Shown: piece by piece, positions 55,334 to 64,000 of the stretch
Numbering within the stretch: the stretch's first letter is position 1
Layout of the letters: each line of letters opens with the position of its first letter
Source of the DNA: Acetobacter orientalis
GTDB lineage: Bacteria > Pseudomonadota > Alphaproteobacteria > Acetobacterales > Acetobacteraceae
Reading direction: 5' to 3'
Assembly: GCF_000963965.1 (NCBI RefSeq)
Contig: NZ_BAMX01000022.1
Coordinates: 1 to 64,000, forward strand
Length of the DNA stretch: 64,000 bases
Position numbers and translations under genes: made by a program
The notes under the pieces: generated by a model
The model's database searches: none
Told to the model about the DNA's origin: nothing
Seen by the model: the letters and a program-made list of their open reading frames with translations, nothing else

Positions 55334-56074
55334 TTAATTTTTATAGTCTGGTTGCTCGCGGTCTAGTTTGCGGCGGAGTGCGCTCCAGATCATGCGACCT
55401 TGGTCGGGGTCTTCATCAAACTGTTTTTTAGTGCGCAGTATTTTTTCTTCAGAGGGAATATGGAGCGGTGTGCCTGTGGATTGCGCGGCAATCTGGATAC
55501 GGCATGACTGCTCTAGGTAATACATGCGGTAAAATGCGCGGGCTACGGTTTCGCCTACCGTTAGTAAGCCGTGGTTTTGCAAAATAAGTGCGCTGTTAGT
55601 GCCAAGGTCTTTGACCAAGCGTTCACGCTCGCTCAGGTTGTCATCTGCGGCAATGCCTTCATAACGGTGAAAGCCAACAGAACCATAGAACTCAATATTC
55701 ATTTGGTTGAGGGGGAGAATATTGGTTTCTTGTGCCGCAATAACCATGCCGGGTACGGTATGGGTGTGCATAACGCAGGCTGCGTCTGGCCTGCTACGGT
55801 GTACGGCTGAGTGTATAACAAACCCAGCCGGGTTAACTGGCCAAGAGGTTTCTTGTTTTGGTAGGCCGTTTGCATCAACCACCACTAAAGAGCTGGCGGT
55901 AATTTCTTCAAACAAAAGACCGTAGGGGTTGACCAAAAAGCGGTGGTCTTCGCCGGGTATGCGCACAGACAGATGAGTGTAGACCAGGTCTGTCATGTTA
56001 AAATGTGCCATAAGGCGATATGCTGCGGCTAGGTCTTCGCGCAGTGCTTGTTCGGTTTGTGTTGTATTAACCAT
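55334..56074 (-). CDS. Class II aldolase/adducin-family protein
   Basis: Protein of about 246 residues with the class II aldolase fold. Zinc ligands His104 and His106 (VMHTHT) and His169 (QNHGLL), numbered from the first Met, are present. The catalytic Glu of fuculose-phosphate aldolase (SSEWRFH) is replaced: the aligned stretch reads NPAGFVIH, so retro-aldol chemistry is doubtful and a decarboxylase, epimerase or other lyase role is possible. AAAGAGAAAT lies before the two ATG codons (56077, 56074). It is the last gene of the operon, 8-11 bp after the oxygenase. Confidence 0.85.
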   Translation of the reverse strand: MVNTTQTEQALREDLAAAYRLMAHFNMTDLVYTHLSVRIPGEDHRFLVNPYGLLFEEITASSLVVVDANGLPKQETSWPVNPAGFVIHSAVHRSRPDAACVMHTHTVPGMVIAAQETNILPLNQMNIEFYGSVGFHRYEGIAADDNLSERERLVKDLGTNSALILQNHGLLTVGETVARAFYRMYYLEQSCRIQIAAQSTGTPLHIPSEEKILRTKKQFDEDPDQGRMIWSALRRKLDREQPDYKN

Positions 56075-56085
56075 CATATTTCTCT

Positions 56086-57126
56086 TTATTCGGCAGATGT
56101 TTTTGTTTTGTGCAGGTGGCCAAATGTAGCAGTTTTACGCGCCCCTTGGGGGAGCGAAATTTCACCTGCAGCAACGCGCCGTGTCAGGTATTGGTAGGTT
56201 TGGAGAGCTTGCGCCCACATATGCTCGCCAATTGTAATGGTTTCATACTCTTGGCTACCGCTTTCAAAAGCGGGTAGAGGGCGAATTTGAGTGTGGTAGT
56301 CGCAGGCGTAAAAAAGTGGGAAAGAGTAGCGTTCTTCTTTAACGCTGCGCACACGGTGTGCTGTGGCCACAAAAGCGCCTGCGGTCATAACCTCAAGCAT
56401 GTCCCCAATATTGACCACAAAAGCGCCGGGAATAGGCGGGGCGTCTATCCAGTCACCATGACCGTTCATTACCTCAAGGCCCGGTTGGTCTGCTAACAAA
56501 ATGGTAAAACATTCATAGTCTGTGTGGGCACCAATGCCCGGCGCATCTTGGGCTTCTGCATCGTAGGGGTAATGGATCATACGCAGTTTTGATGGGGGGA
56601 AATTGGCGTGATCGTCAAAATAGGTTTCTGGTAGTCCCAGAGCGAGGGCAAAGCCTTGAAACAACGTGCGGCCTAGCGCAAAAACGGCTTTGTAATAAGT
56701 TTGTGCGGCTTCTTTAAAGCCGGGTACGGTTGGCCAGTTGTTGGGGCCAAGCAAAGGGGTTTTGGCAACCACTAGAGGGTTGTCTGCGGGCACTTCAAAG
56801 CCAATATCAAAGGCTTCTTTATGGTCGGGTTTGCCGCTGCCGTAGACTTCCTCTCCCTCTGGCACAAAGCCTTTATGGGTGGCAGAGGTGCCAATGTAAT
56901 AGTTCATTTTATAATCGAAAGGTTGTGCAAAAAATGCTTTAGCGGCATCGCGCACAGCCTGAATTGTTTCTGCCGGAACATGGTGGCCAGAAATATAGAG
57001 AAAGCCAACATTGCGTGCAGCATGGCCAAGCTCTTCTGCCACGGCCATACGGTCTTGCACGTTAGCGCTGTATAGGCCTGCAATATTAACGACAGGAATA
57101 GAGGTAAAAGTTTCAGTCTCTGTCAT
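56086..57126 (-). CDS. 2-oxoglutarate/Fe(II) oxygenase, IPNS-like family
   Basis: Non-haem iron oxygenase of 346 residues. Fe ligands His201, Asp203 (HTDYE) and His257 (TAHRV) and the 2-oxoglutarate-binding Arg266-x-Ser268 ([11 protein letters not shown]) are all in place. The N-terminal DIOX_N domain has IPVVNIAGL and [12 protein letters not shown]. It could hydroxylate, desaturate or cleave the imported compound. It starts 19 bp after the isomerase gene and is followed at 8-11 bp by the aldolase-like gene. Confidence 0.9.
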   Translation of the reverse strand: MTETETFTSIPVVNIAGLYSANVQDRMAVAEELGHAARNVGFLYISGHHVPAETIQAVRDAAKAFFAQPFDYKMNYYIGTSATHKGFVPEGEEVYGSGKPDHKEAFDIGFEVPADNPLVVAKTPLLGPNNWPTVPGFKEAAQTYYKAVFALGRTLFQGFALALGLPETYFDDHANFPPSKLRMIHYPYDAEAQDAPGIGAHTDYECFTILLADQPGLEVMNGHGDWIDAPPIPGAFVVNIGDMLEVMTAGAFVATAHRVRSVKEERYSFPLFYACDYHTQIRPLPAFESGSQEYETITIGEHMWAQALQTYQYLTRRVAAGEISLPQGARKTATFGHLHKTKTSAE

Positions 57127-57145
57127 GGCACTTTGTCCGGTTGGC

Positions 57146-57991
57146 TTATTGAGGGAAGAGTGTTTGAAAGCGCGTCTGCTCCGTTTGGCCTATCCATGTG
57201 TTCATTTCCCACAGGTCTGCCACGGGGGCATTGGTAAAGGGGAGAGTATGAACATACCCATCTGGCCCACATTCTGGCGTAAGGGTGCTGAGCGTATAGC
57301 CACGTGCTTTTTGGGCGTGCCATACTTGCTCCCAAACCTGTTGGTGGAATTGCCGCGCCGCGGCATGCTCTGGCGCGGTAGGATGGGGTATTTGTGGGCC
57401 TTGATCATAGCCTATGCGGGCTTGGATATGGTGCACGCGCTCAAAAAAAGCAGAAAAATCATCTGCTGGGTCGTTGAGTAGGCGTTCACAGCAAACAACC
57501 CAATGGCTTATGTCGAGTGTAAACAAGACCTCTTGGGGGAGTTGCGGTAAAACATCGAGTGTAACCCATGGGTTTGCCAAAATGCGGGAGCGGTGTGTTT
57601 CAAACACGCACAATATGCCCGCCTCCTGCCCTATAGCATGGGCCTGAGTAATAAAGTCTGCCTGTTGGGCAGCGCTCCAGCGGTCATTACCCCCCAGCAC
57701 ATTAATAAAGCGTGGTGCCATAAGGGCTGCACGCTCTACTATAGCGCGTAGGTCGTTTAGGTGGCTCTCAAGGGTAGCATCTTGTTTTGGCACAACGCCG
57801 CCGCCTGTCATGGCAATGCCAATGTAGGGCATAGTGGCCTGCTGGAGCAGGTGGGCTTGGTGTTGGGCCTCGGCGTTTGTTGCGGGTATGCGGGCTTCAA
57901 GCCCGGTAAAACCGGCGGTTTTTACCTCTTCTATGGCATGGTGCCATGGGCGGGTATCGCCCCAGAGTGTTTTAAAAACTTCTAGACGCAT
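57146..57991 (-). CDS. Xylose-isomerase-like TIM-barrel protein
   Basis: Sugar phosphate isomerase/epimerase-type TIM barrel of 281 residues (AP endonuclease 2 fold). The metal-site pattern is visible: [24 protein letters not shown] and TPECGPDGY give Glu, Asp, His and Glu. The opening [36 protein letters not shown] is family-like. No signal peptide, so cytoplasmic. It lies 58 bp after the TonB-dependent receptor and 19 bp before the oxygenase. The substrate is unknown. Confidence 0.85.
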   Translation of the reverse strand: MRLEVFKTLWGDTRPWHHAIEEVKTAGFTGLEARIPATNAEAQHQAHLLQQATMPYIGIAMTGGGVVPKQDATLESHLNDLRAIVERAALMAPRFINVLGGNDRWSAAQQADFITQAHAIGQEAGILCVFETHRSRILANPWVTLDVLPQLPQEVLFTLDISHWVVCCERLLNDPADDFSAFFERVHHIQARIGYDQGPQIPHPTAPEHAAARQFHQQVWEQVWHAQKARGYTLSTLTPECGPDGYVHTLPFTNAPVADLWEMNTWIGQTEQTRFQTLFPQ

Positions 57992-58049
57992 AATTTTGCT
58001 CTCAGAAGATAAGCTGTGCTGCGTTTAGGCAGCAACACAGCTTTTAGGC

Positions 58050-60368
58050 TTAGAAGTTGTAGCGCAGGTCTACACCAATCCAGCGTGGTGTTTGCAAATA
58101 CTGCGCACGGCTGTTGTCGCTGCCGGTAAAGGAGTACGTATTGCCGTGGTTGTTGAGCATGTTGTCTACATACACAGCAGCCGTCCATTTGCTGGTTTTA
58201 GGTGCAAACTCCATACGTAGCCCCATGGAACTAATTTTGTTGGTTTGGCCGTTGGGGTCACCCAAGGCAACCAGCATATTGTCTTTCCATGTATAGCTGG
58301 CTTGTAGGGTCAAACGGTACCGGTTGATGTCTATGCCATAACGAGCCACGGCACTCCATGAAAAGCGCGGTGCAAATGGCAGGGCAGAATGCGCATCAAC
58401 ATTTGAGAGAAGAGGCAGGCCGCCAATGTTGTTAACGGCAGAAATGGCGCGGGCATCAAGGTAGGCGAAAGACCCGCGTAGGTCGAGGTTGGGAATTAAA
58501 TCGTGAATAGCTGACGACAACTCACCACCGCGTGTTCTGGCACGAGAAATTGAGCCGAGGCTGAGAGAGGTAATGTCTCCTGGCATTTCTGCAACAAAAA
58601 GGGTTTGTCTGTTATGGTATTCATAATCAAACAAAGAGCCCTCAACCGTAAGTTTGTTTTTAAACAGGCTGGATTTTACACCAACTTCATAAGCAATCAG
58701 GTTTTCTGGGCGCACATAGTCCAACGCCTGCGGTGCAGAAACGGGTGCCGCAAAATAAGTGCCAGCTTTATACCCGTTTGAAATGGTACCATACAGATAG
58801 GTGCCCGGTACAACTTGGTAGCGTAAGCCTACACGGCCCGTAAAACGCTCATAATTATGGCTGGTATTGAGGTAAGACAGGTTGCTACCAGCAGGGCTGC
58901 CAAGCACACCATTATCGTTACGAGTGCCACCATGAAAACCACGTTCATCGTAAGAGAAACGGCCGGAGGCAATAAAGTCTAGGTTGTGCGTAATATTGGT
59001 AACTGTATTAACGTACACACCAGTTGAAAGGTTTTGCTGACTGAAATGGTCAGTCAGGTTTGCTTCGGGTCGGTCAAACAGGAAGCCACGGTAACTGGTG
59101 TAAGCACCGTCAATCTTGTCATAAGATTCGTAAATACCCACTGTTAAATGGAATATTTTGGCAATATTAGTACGCAGGTGCATGTCGTGTGACTGTGCCA
59201 GATAGGTGTCGTTCCAGTGGTAGTCGCCTACCTGCACAGACTCACCATCGTAGTTGTCGTAAACGCTGCGGCGATACATATCGATTGCAGTTTGCGAGCT
59301 AAACACACCAAAGTTGAATACGCGCTCGAAAGAAAGCGATGCACCACCACCATCTTCTTTGCGGCCAACGCGGTCTTGGCCAACATTTACTTGGTTAAAG
59401 CGTGCATTTGGGCCAACACCAATGGTACCAGTGGGGGTGCCGTTAACCGCATCACCATCGACATCCTGCGGAGACATAGGCGTGCCACGGTCACGGGTGT
59501 AATGGATATTGAGCAAAGCTGAGCTTTTATCGTCAATCTGGAATTTGGTCAGGTTTCTGATAGCCAGCAAATCTTGCGCGCCATAGCGGCGGTTGGTGTT
59601 AATATCGTGCTGCCAGCCATCGCCTTTAGTGTAGCTAAAGGCAGTGCGGTTTGAAATTTTGCTTGTAATGGGCACGTTAATGGCAAATTTGCCGGTGTTT
59701 GTATTGTAGCTACCATAACCCCATTCAGCATAACCGCCAAATTTGTCAGAAGGTTTGACAGAGGTAATATTAACGCTACCGCCCGTGGTGCTGCGGCCCA
59801 TGTCAAAACCCTGCGGGCCTTTTTCTACCACAACGTTTTCAATATCGAGCATTTGGCCGTTGTAAAGCGCAGGGTACGGGGCAAACACGCCGTCAAGGTA
59901 AATGCCAATACCGCCCATGTTGGTGCCAACATAGTCGTCTAGCCCAACGCCACGAATAGAGAAAATGGGAGAACTGCCAGAGGTTGCATTGACTGCGGTT
60001 ACACCGGGGGTGAAGGCCGCAATTTCTTTGGGGCTTTCAACGTGGAGTTCACGCAGTTCTTTCCCGCTCATAATATTGACTGTACCGGGCTGGGACAGGT
60101 AGCGGGCTGTGCGGGTTGTCACAACCTGAATATCTTCGGGTGATGTGCTTTTGTGCGGGCCACGGGCCTTACGGCGTGCAACAGGCGTTGCTGCCTTGGC
60201 GGGCTTTGCATGCACACTACTGGTGACATGGGGGGCTGGTTGCGCGCCTACAGCGGCGAGCGCGGGCAGGGCAGACGTGGTGCCCAACAGCAAAGCTGTG
60301 AGTGCCAGTTTGCGGCGGGTAGCCTGCTGGCGGGCTTTGGAGAAAGAGAACCGGGAGGGGAATGTCAT
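58050..60368 (-). CDS. TonB-dependent receptor of the catabolic operon
   Basis: Outer-membrane receptor of 772 residues. It has a long basic signal peptide (cleavage near PALA/AVG), a linker, a plug (VVTTRTARYLSQPGTVNIMSGKELRELHVESPKEIAAFTPGV; PIFSIRGVGLDDYVG; VVEKGPQGFDMGRSTTGGSVNITSVKP) and a barrel ending RYNF. It is not of the siderophore subgroup. The ATG overlaps the stop of a 39-codon leader frame (ATGA), and AAGGA lies 8 nt before it. It heads the isomerase-oxygenase-aldolase operon, so it likely imports the compound those enzymes handle. Confidence 0.88.
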   Translation of the reverse strand: MTFPSRFSFSKARQQATRRKLALTALLLGTTSALPALAAVGAQPAPHVTSSVHAKPAKAATPVARRKARGPHKSTSPEDIQVVTTRTARYLSQPGTVNIMSGKELRELHVESPKEIAAFTPGVTAVNATSGSSPIFSIRGVGLDDYVGTNMGGIGIYLDGVFAPYPALYNGQMLDIENVVVEKGPQGFDMGRSTTGGSVNITSVKPSDKFGGYAEWGYGSYNTNTGKFAINVPITSKISNRTAFSYTKGDGWQHDINTNRRYGAQDLLAIRNLTKFQIDDKSSALLNIHYTRDRGTPMSPQDVDGDAVNGTPTGTIGVGPNARFNQVNVGQDRVGRKEDGGGASLSFERVFNFGVFSSQTAIDMYRRSVYDNYDGESVQVGDYHWNDTYLAQSHDMHLRTNIAKIFHLTVGIYESYDKIDGAYTSYRGFLFDRPEANLTDHFSQQNLSTGVYVNTVTNITHNLDFIASGRFSYDERGFHGGTRNDNGVLGSPAGSNLSYLNTSHNYERFTGRVGLRYQVVPGTYLYGTISNGYKAGTYFAAPVSAPQALDYVRPENLIAYEVGVKSSLFKNKLTVEGSLFDYEYHNRQTLFVAEMPGDITSLSLGSISRARTRGGELSSAIHDLIPNLDLRGSFAYLDARAISAVNNIGGLPLLSNVDAHSALPFAPRFSWSAVARYGIDINRYRLTLQASYTWKDNMLVALGDPNGQTNKISSMGLRMEFAPKTSKWTAAVYVDNMLNNHGNTYSFTGSDNSRAQYLQTPRWIGVDLRYNF

Positions 60369-60484
60369 GCCTGCATTCCTTGCGCTAGGACGTGTAGGGA
60401 AAAGGTGGAGGCATGCGGTGCCAGCATGGGCGACAGGGCAGCCAAAGTCGCTTTAAGTGGTAGAAAGGAAAAACGGGCGGTCAT
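60365..60484 (-). CDS. 39-codon leader ORF overlapping the TonB receptor start
   Basis: A short frame from ATG 60484 to TGA 60365 encodes 39 residues: basic/hydrophobic MTARFSFLPLKATLAALS... with several Ala and Pro. An excellent ribosome site, AAGGGG, lies 6 nt before its ATG, and its stop overlaps the receptor ATG by 4 bp (ATGA). The arrangement is that of a translated leader peptide coupled to the receptor. It resembles a short signal sequence. I found no Cys-, Trp- or His-rich run that would mark amino-acid attenuation. Confidence 0.55.
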   Translation of the reverse strand: MTARFSFLPLKATLAALSPMLAPHASTFSLHVLAQGMQA

Positions 60485-60615
60485 CAGATCCCCTTGGTTG
60501 CTGGGGTGGGAACGGCCACCCGGGTAACGACTTCATTGCAAATTAATAACGAAGTTATGGGTCGTTTCGTTTGGAATGTTGTAAATCTTACTTTTGTACC
60601 CGCTCGTGTTTGGTC

Positions 60616-61395
60616 TCAGTAACGGATCATCTGGTTCAAGAAATTTTGTGCACGCTCTGTTTGTGGTGCGGTAAAAAATTGCTCAGGTGGTGTTATTTCA
60701 AGAATGCGCCCTTGATCCATAAAAACAATTTTATCTGCAATACGGCGGCTAAAAGCCATTTCATGGGTAACGCATAGGGTGGTTATGCCTTGCTCAGCCA
60801 AAGTGTCCATAATGCTAACCACGCCGGTTATGGCTTCTGGGTCTAGGGCTGCGGTTGGTTCGTCAAACAGCATAACTTCGGGTTGCATACACAGGGCACG
60901 GGCTATCGCAACACGTTGTTGCTGCCCACCAGAAAGTTGAATGGGGTATTTATGAGCCTGCTCTGGTATGCCCACTTGTTTGAGAAAATTATGGGCCATT
61001 TCTTGCGCGTCTTTGCGGGCAACATTACGCACAAGCTGAGGAGCCAATGTGCAGTTATCCAGCACGCTAAGATGTGGAAAGAGGTTATAGTTTTGAAAAA
61101 CCATACCCACCATACAGCGTAGTTCTGTAAGGCTTGTTTTTTCGTTAATAATTTTTCCGTCTATTATAATGCTCCCGCTATCGTGCGGTTCTATGCGGTT
61201 AAACGTACGAATAAGCGTTGATTTGCCAGACCCCGAAGGGCCAAGCACTACAATTTTTTCACCGCGTTGCACGTCAAAATTGAGGCGGTCGAGTGCAACA
61301 AACTCTCCGTAGAGTTTGCTCATATTGTGCACTGCAATCATGGGGGGGTGCTGTGCAGGCTGTGGGCTACCGTGGGGGAGAGGGTTAGGCTGCAT
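60616..61395 (-). CDS. Amino-acid-type ABC transporter ATPase
   Basis: ATPase of about 259 residues of the polar amino acid uptake family (GlnQ/HisP type). Walker A GPSGSGKST, Q-loop (VFQNYNLFPHLSVLDN), signature LSGGQQQRVAIARAL, Walker B VMLFDEPTAALDPE and switch region CVTHEMAF are intact. Start at ATG 61395 overlaps the permease stop by 11 bp; ATG 61341 is an alternative start nearer the conserved core. It powers the fused transporter encoded just upstream. Confidence 0.92.
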   Translation of the reverse strand: MQPNPLPHGSPQPAQHPPMIAVHNMSKLYGEFVALDRLNFDVQRGEKIVVLGPSGSGKSTLIRTFNRIEPHDSGSIIIDGKIINEKTSLTELRCMVGMVFQNYNLFPHLSVLDNCTLAPQLVRNVARKDAQEMAHNFLKQVGIPEQAHKYPIQLSGGQQQRVAIARALCMQPEVMLFDEPTAALDPEAITGVVSIMDTLAEQGITTLCVTHEMAFSRRIADKIVFMDQGRILEITPPEQFFTAPQTERAQNFLNQMIRY

Positions 61396-62989
61396 TGGCT
61401 GTTGCTTTCTTACGGTCGGCCCATGAAAAACGGCGTTCAACACGTTTTTGTAAAAATAGAAAAAAGAACACCATTGCCAAATAATAAACCAAGGCAGCGG
61501 CGTAATATTCTGTAAACTCGAACGTACGTGCGACCTGCACCTGTGTAATAGCCAGCAGCTCCTGCAAGGAAATGACAGAGGCGAGCGAGGTCGTTTTTAA
61601 CAGGCTAATAAACTCGTTAATGGTTGGTGGCAGAGCAATGCGTAAAGCCTGCGGAAAAATAACGTAGCGGTAAACCTGTTTGCGCTTCATGCCTAAGGCA
61701 TCGGCTGCGAGTTCTTGCCCACCATCAACTGCGCTTAGGGCTGCTCGGTTAATTTCAACCTGATAGGCGGATTCATTAATAGAGAGTGCGACAAGTGTGG
61801 CGAGAAATGGTGTGAACCATTGCTCTCTAAAAATAGGAAAAAACTGGGGCAAAGCATTCCAAATAAACAAAAGCTGCAACAGTGTGGGCGCCCCACGGAA
61901 AATGGATACATATGCTTTAAGCACCCATTTAAGCGCAGAATTTTTGTGGCTGTTTAAGGCAACAGCCATAGGAATAGAGATAAGAATAGCAATAAAATGA
62001 GAGAGAAGGGCAACCCCAAGCGTAAGTGCTGCCCCTTTCAAAAAGGCTGCCGAAAAAAGCGCAGAGAAGAAAGACTGCCAGTTAAACCCACCACTGCTTT
62101 CATCTGCCGTTAGGGCTTGTTCAGCCTGCGAGGAGAGAGACCATTTTTGGCGCAGTTTTGCGAGTGTTCCGTCTTGTTCTAGCTCTGCTATGGTTTGGGA
62201 CAATAAGGCACGGTCTTGCTTATTTTTGCGCAAATAGGCCGCAAAATGGCGGTAGTCTTGGTAGTCGGGTTTAAGGATAATGCGTACTTTACCGTGTAAC
62301 TGTTTTTGGCGGTAATACAGCTCTACATCTTGGCTAACAAACGCAAATACCCGGCCAATAAGCACCTGCTGTACCACTTGGTCTTCTGTTGGGTATTGCT
62401 GCACAAGAATAGGGGCTTTACCTGCGGCGGCCAGGCTTACATTTTCACGCTCTATGCGGGCTGCGTAGCTTGTGCCTGCTTGCACGGCAATGGTTTTGCC
62501 AGACAGTTCGGCCATGCTTTTAATGGGGGGGGTATTGGCGCGCGCTACAACGGTTAACGCTGTTTCTTGGTAGGCTACTGCGTCAAAATTCTTTTCTCTG
62601 TCTGCTAATTGTATAATGCCGCTTATAACCAACCCACAACGTTGCGCGGCAAGGCTCGGGAAAAGCCCTGTAAAGTCCATTGTTATTAAAGACAAAGACG
62701 CATGCCACCGTTGTGCAAGTGCGCGCACAACGTCAATATCCATACCTTCTGGCTTGCTGGCGTCTGAGCCTTGAATAAAGGTCATGGGGGGGAGGGTCGG
62801 GTTTGTGCATACGGTTAATGTGCCGTCTTGTACAAAAGAGGGCACAGTCTCCGAGCTGCTTTGGGCACGGCCCATGGTAGGCGTGCTGAGTGCCAGCCCG
62901 GTGCCAAGCAGCCCAATAAGTAAGGCAGAGGCCCACTTATTTGGCTTACAAACCTTGTTTTTTGCAGCAAAAAAAGAAAGAGCAGCCAT
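61385..62989 (-). CDS. Fused substrate-binding protein and permease of an amino-acid-type ABC importer
   Basis: Protein of 534 residues with two domains normally made separately. Residues about 1-45 are a signal/anchor; 50-285 are a periplasmic binding protein of the polar amino acid family (GTLTVCTNPTLPPMTFIQG, MDIDVVRALAQRW, GKTIAVQAGTSYAARIE, LYYRQKQLHG). About 305-525 is a HisM/GlnP-type permease (FLKGAALTLGVALLSHF, YVSIFRGAPTLLQLLFIWNALP, the EAA region ELAADALGMKRKQVYRYVIFPQALRIALPP). The substrate may be an amino acid, opine, or sulfur amino acid derivative. It begins with a one-base overlap of the LysR stop (TAATG). Confidence 0.9.
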   Translation of the reverse strand: MAALSFFAAKNKVCKPNKWASALLIGLLGTGLALSTPTMGRAQSSSETVPSFVQDGTLTVCTNPTLPPMTFIQGSDASKPEGMDIDVVRALAQRWHASLSLITMDFTGLFPSLAAQRCGLVISGIIQLADREKNFDAVAYQETALTVVARANTPPIKSMAELSGKTIAVQAGTSYAARIERENVSLAAAGKAPILVQQYPTEDQVVQQVLIGRVFAFVSQDVELYYRQKQLHGKVRIILKPDYQDYRHFAAYLRKNKQDRALLSQTIAELEQDGTLAKLRQKWSLSSQAEQALTADESSGGFNWQSFFSALFSAAFLKGAALTLGVALLSHFIAILISIPMAVALNSHKNSALKWVLKAYVSIFRGAPTLLQLLFIWNALPQFFPIFREQWFTPFLATLVALSINESAYQVEINRAALSAVDGGQELAADALGMKRKQVYRYVIFPQALRIALPPTINEFISLLKTTSLASVISLQELLAITQVQVARTFEFTEYYAAALVYYLAMVFFFLFLQKRVERRFSWADRKKATANAA

Positions 62990-63963
62990 TAGTATGAGTC
63001 TTCCAACAAGGCGCGAAACGTCTCAACCATGAGTTCTGTTTCGGGAGATGTGCGCGCTAAAAAATGACAGCAGGTGATAAGTTGTAAATTATTGAAGTTG
63101 ATGTGCCGGAGCAGCCCGCGGTCAACTAAAGGTTTTGCAAAGGCTTCGGGTAGAAAACCAATGAAGTTGCCAGACAAAATAAGCAGAGCACGGGCATCAA
63201 CATTTTCAGCCGCCGCTCTAAACGACAGGTGTTTTCTTATTTCGTCCCATTGGGGAGATGTCGCGGCTTCAGAGACCGCAATCATGCGTTGAGCGGCCAA
63301 AACGTCTAATGTTATGGTCTCTTCCGGCACGGAGTAAAGGGCGTTACGCGCACCACAATAAAGATTGAGGGCTTCAGACACCAAAGGGATGCCCTGCATG
63401 CCGGGCATATTTTGTGGGTATAGTGCAATGCCTGCTGTGGCTTGGCCGGTGGTTACGGCAACCTCTACCTCCCGCGTGTTGGCCGAATGGACGGTCATGA
63501 ACACATTTGGGTGGTGGCTGGTAAAGGTTTCTATGGCCCGTATAAGGGGTGTTTCGCCATGTGTTTGCAGGTTGTCTGGTACGTAAAGGCGGAAGGTGCC
63601 AGACAAAATGCCACTTATCTGGTTAATGCGCTGCTGAAAATGCTGAATATTTTGCAAAAGCCCTAACGTGGCCTCCAGCACAGATTGCCCTTCGCTGGTG
63701 AGAGAAAACCCACTTCTGCCGCGTTTACACAGTTTAAGGCCCAAGCGTGTTTCAAGGGCTGAAATATCAAGACTGATAGAAGACTTGCTTTTACCCAAAG
63801 CAATTTCAGCCGCAGCAAAACCGCCTTGTGCAGCAACAGTATGAAAAACACGGAGCAGGCGCAAATCAACTTCAGAAACCTGACCGCTAAAACCACTTGA
63901 GCGCCGCGCTGTGGCTTTGCGCTGTGGGGTGGGGGCTGTTAGGGGCTTGGCTGATCTTTTCAT
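62989..63963 (-). CDS. LysR-family regulator of the transport/catabolic locus
   Basis: LysR-type regulator of 324 residues. A basic N-terminal tail of about 30 residues precedes the helix-turn-helix (DLRLLRVFHTVAAQGGFAAAEIALGKSKSSISLDISALETRLG), then the linker and effector domain. It is read in the same direction as the transporter and its stop overlaps the permease-fusion start by one base. This is unlike the usual divergent LysR layout, so it may be self-regulated with the operon. Its own promoter lies at the right edge of the window or beyond. Confidence 0.88.
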   Translation of the reverse strand: MKRSAKPLTAPTPQRKATARRSSGFSGQVSEVDLRLLRVFHTVAAQGGFAAAEIALGKSKSSISLDISALETRLGLKLCKRGRSGFSLTSEGQSVLEATLGLLQNIQHFQQRINQISGILSGTFRLYVPDNLQTHGETPLIRAIETFTSHHPNVFMTVHSANTREVEVAVTTGQATAGIALYPQNMPGMQGIPLVSEALNLYCGARNALYSVPEETITLDVLAAQRMIAVSEAATSPQWDEIRKHLSFRAAAENVDARALLILSGNFIGFLPEAFAKPLVDRGLLRHINFNNLQLITCCHFLARTSPETELMVETFRALLEDSY

Positions 63964-64000
63964 CTGATCTGTCGAGTCCTCTCTCAGGCGGCGGGTGGGC

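Noticed and set aside
55334-57991. Tetronate (Otn) catabolic pathway
   Set aside because: A TIM-barrel isomerase and class II aldolase-like protein are present, but the OtnK kinase and dehydrogenase are absent and the aldolase lacks the usual catalytic Glu.
60530-60560. Resemblance of ACGAAGTTAT to a recombinase target arm
   Set aside because: Only 10 bases match and no partner arm or recombinase gene is present; chance is sufficient.

Overview
The window looks like chromosomal DNA of an alphaproteobacterium, most likely an acetic acid bacterium (Acetobacteraceae). The reasons are the density of TonB-dependent receptors, an invasion-associated locus B (IalB) family protein, a cobalamin-riboswitch btu operon, long signal peptides and close relationships among membrane-transport and polysaccharide genes. 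This placement is inference from gene content and style; no rRNA or other phylogenetic marker is present. I found no tRNA, rRNA, CRISPR array or insertion sequence.

Layout. (1) 358-3429: a minus-strand operon of two predicted lipoproteins, gamma-glutamyltranspeptidase and a secretory-lipase-type hydrolase, divergent from a LysR regulator and an MFS metabolite transporter (3548-5733). (2) 5885-8398: a TonB-dependent receptor of unknown ligand. (3) 8855-20146: an AT-rich surface region with a 1.9-kilo-residue autotransporter containing a 504-bp tandem duplication, an IalB-like protein, a large secreted protein of no recognised family (apparent TTG start), and two glycosyltransferases (a GT2-like enzyme with a beta-trefoil/fascin-like tail, and a GT61). 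(4) 20349-30650: an iron-acquisition block with a siderophore receptor followed by a Fur-like protein lacking metal ligands, a FixLJ-like two-component pair, exbB-exbD-tonB, and a second siderophore receptor translationally coupled to a Sel1-repeat protein. (5) 30864-33379: an outer-membrane channel-like protein and a PepSY-type membrane protein. (6) 33629-38647: promoter, cobalamin riboswitch and btuB-btuF-btuC-btuD. (7) 38723-44768: a LysR regulator divergent from a tripartite efflux operon (EmrB-like, EmrA-like, OprM/NodT-like) ending in a pirin-like protein without its metal ligands. (8) 44908-52751: glycan assembly, with a GT4, a flippase, two paralogous thymidylate-kinase-like P-loop proteins, an unknown 276-residue protein, a GT-C membrane glycosyltransferase and a DPM1-like polyprenyl-phosphate glycosyltransferase; a GH20 beta-hexosaminidase follows. 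(9) 55334-63963: one minus-strand gene train of LysR, substrate-binding/permease fusion, ABC ATPase, a 39-codon leader ORF, TonB-dependent receptor, sugar-isomerase-like TIM barrel, 2-oxoglutarate/IPNS-type oxygenase and class II aldolase/adducin protein.

How the parts work together. Five TonB-dependent receptors share the single TonB-ExbB-ExbD energiser seen here. The region 9 train is the best candidate for an undescribed uptake-and-catabolism system: it combines outer-membrane import, inner-membrane import, a regulator and three enzymes, and its substrate cannot be named from sequence. Regions 3 and 8 suggest substantial investment in surface proteins and their glycans. All functional calls come from reading motifs and context; no database search was possible.
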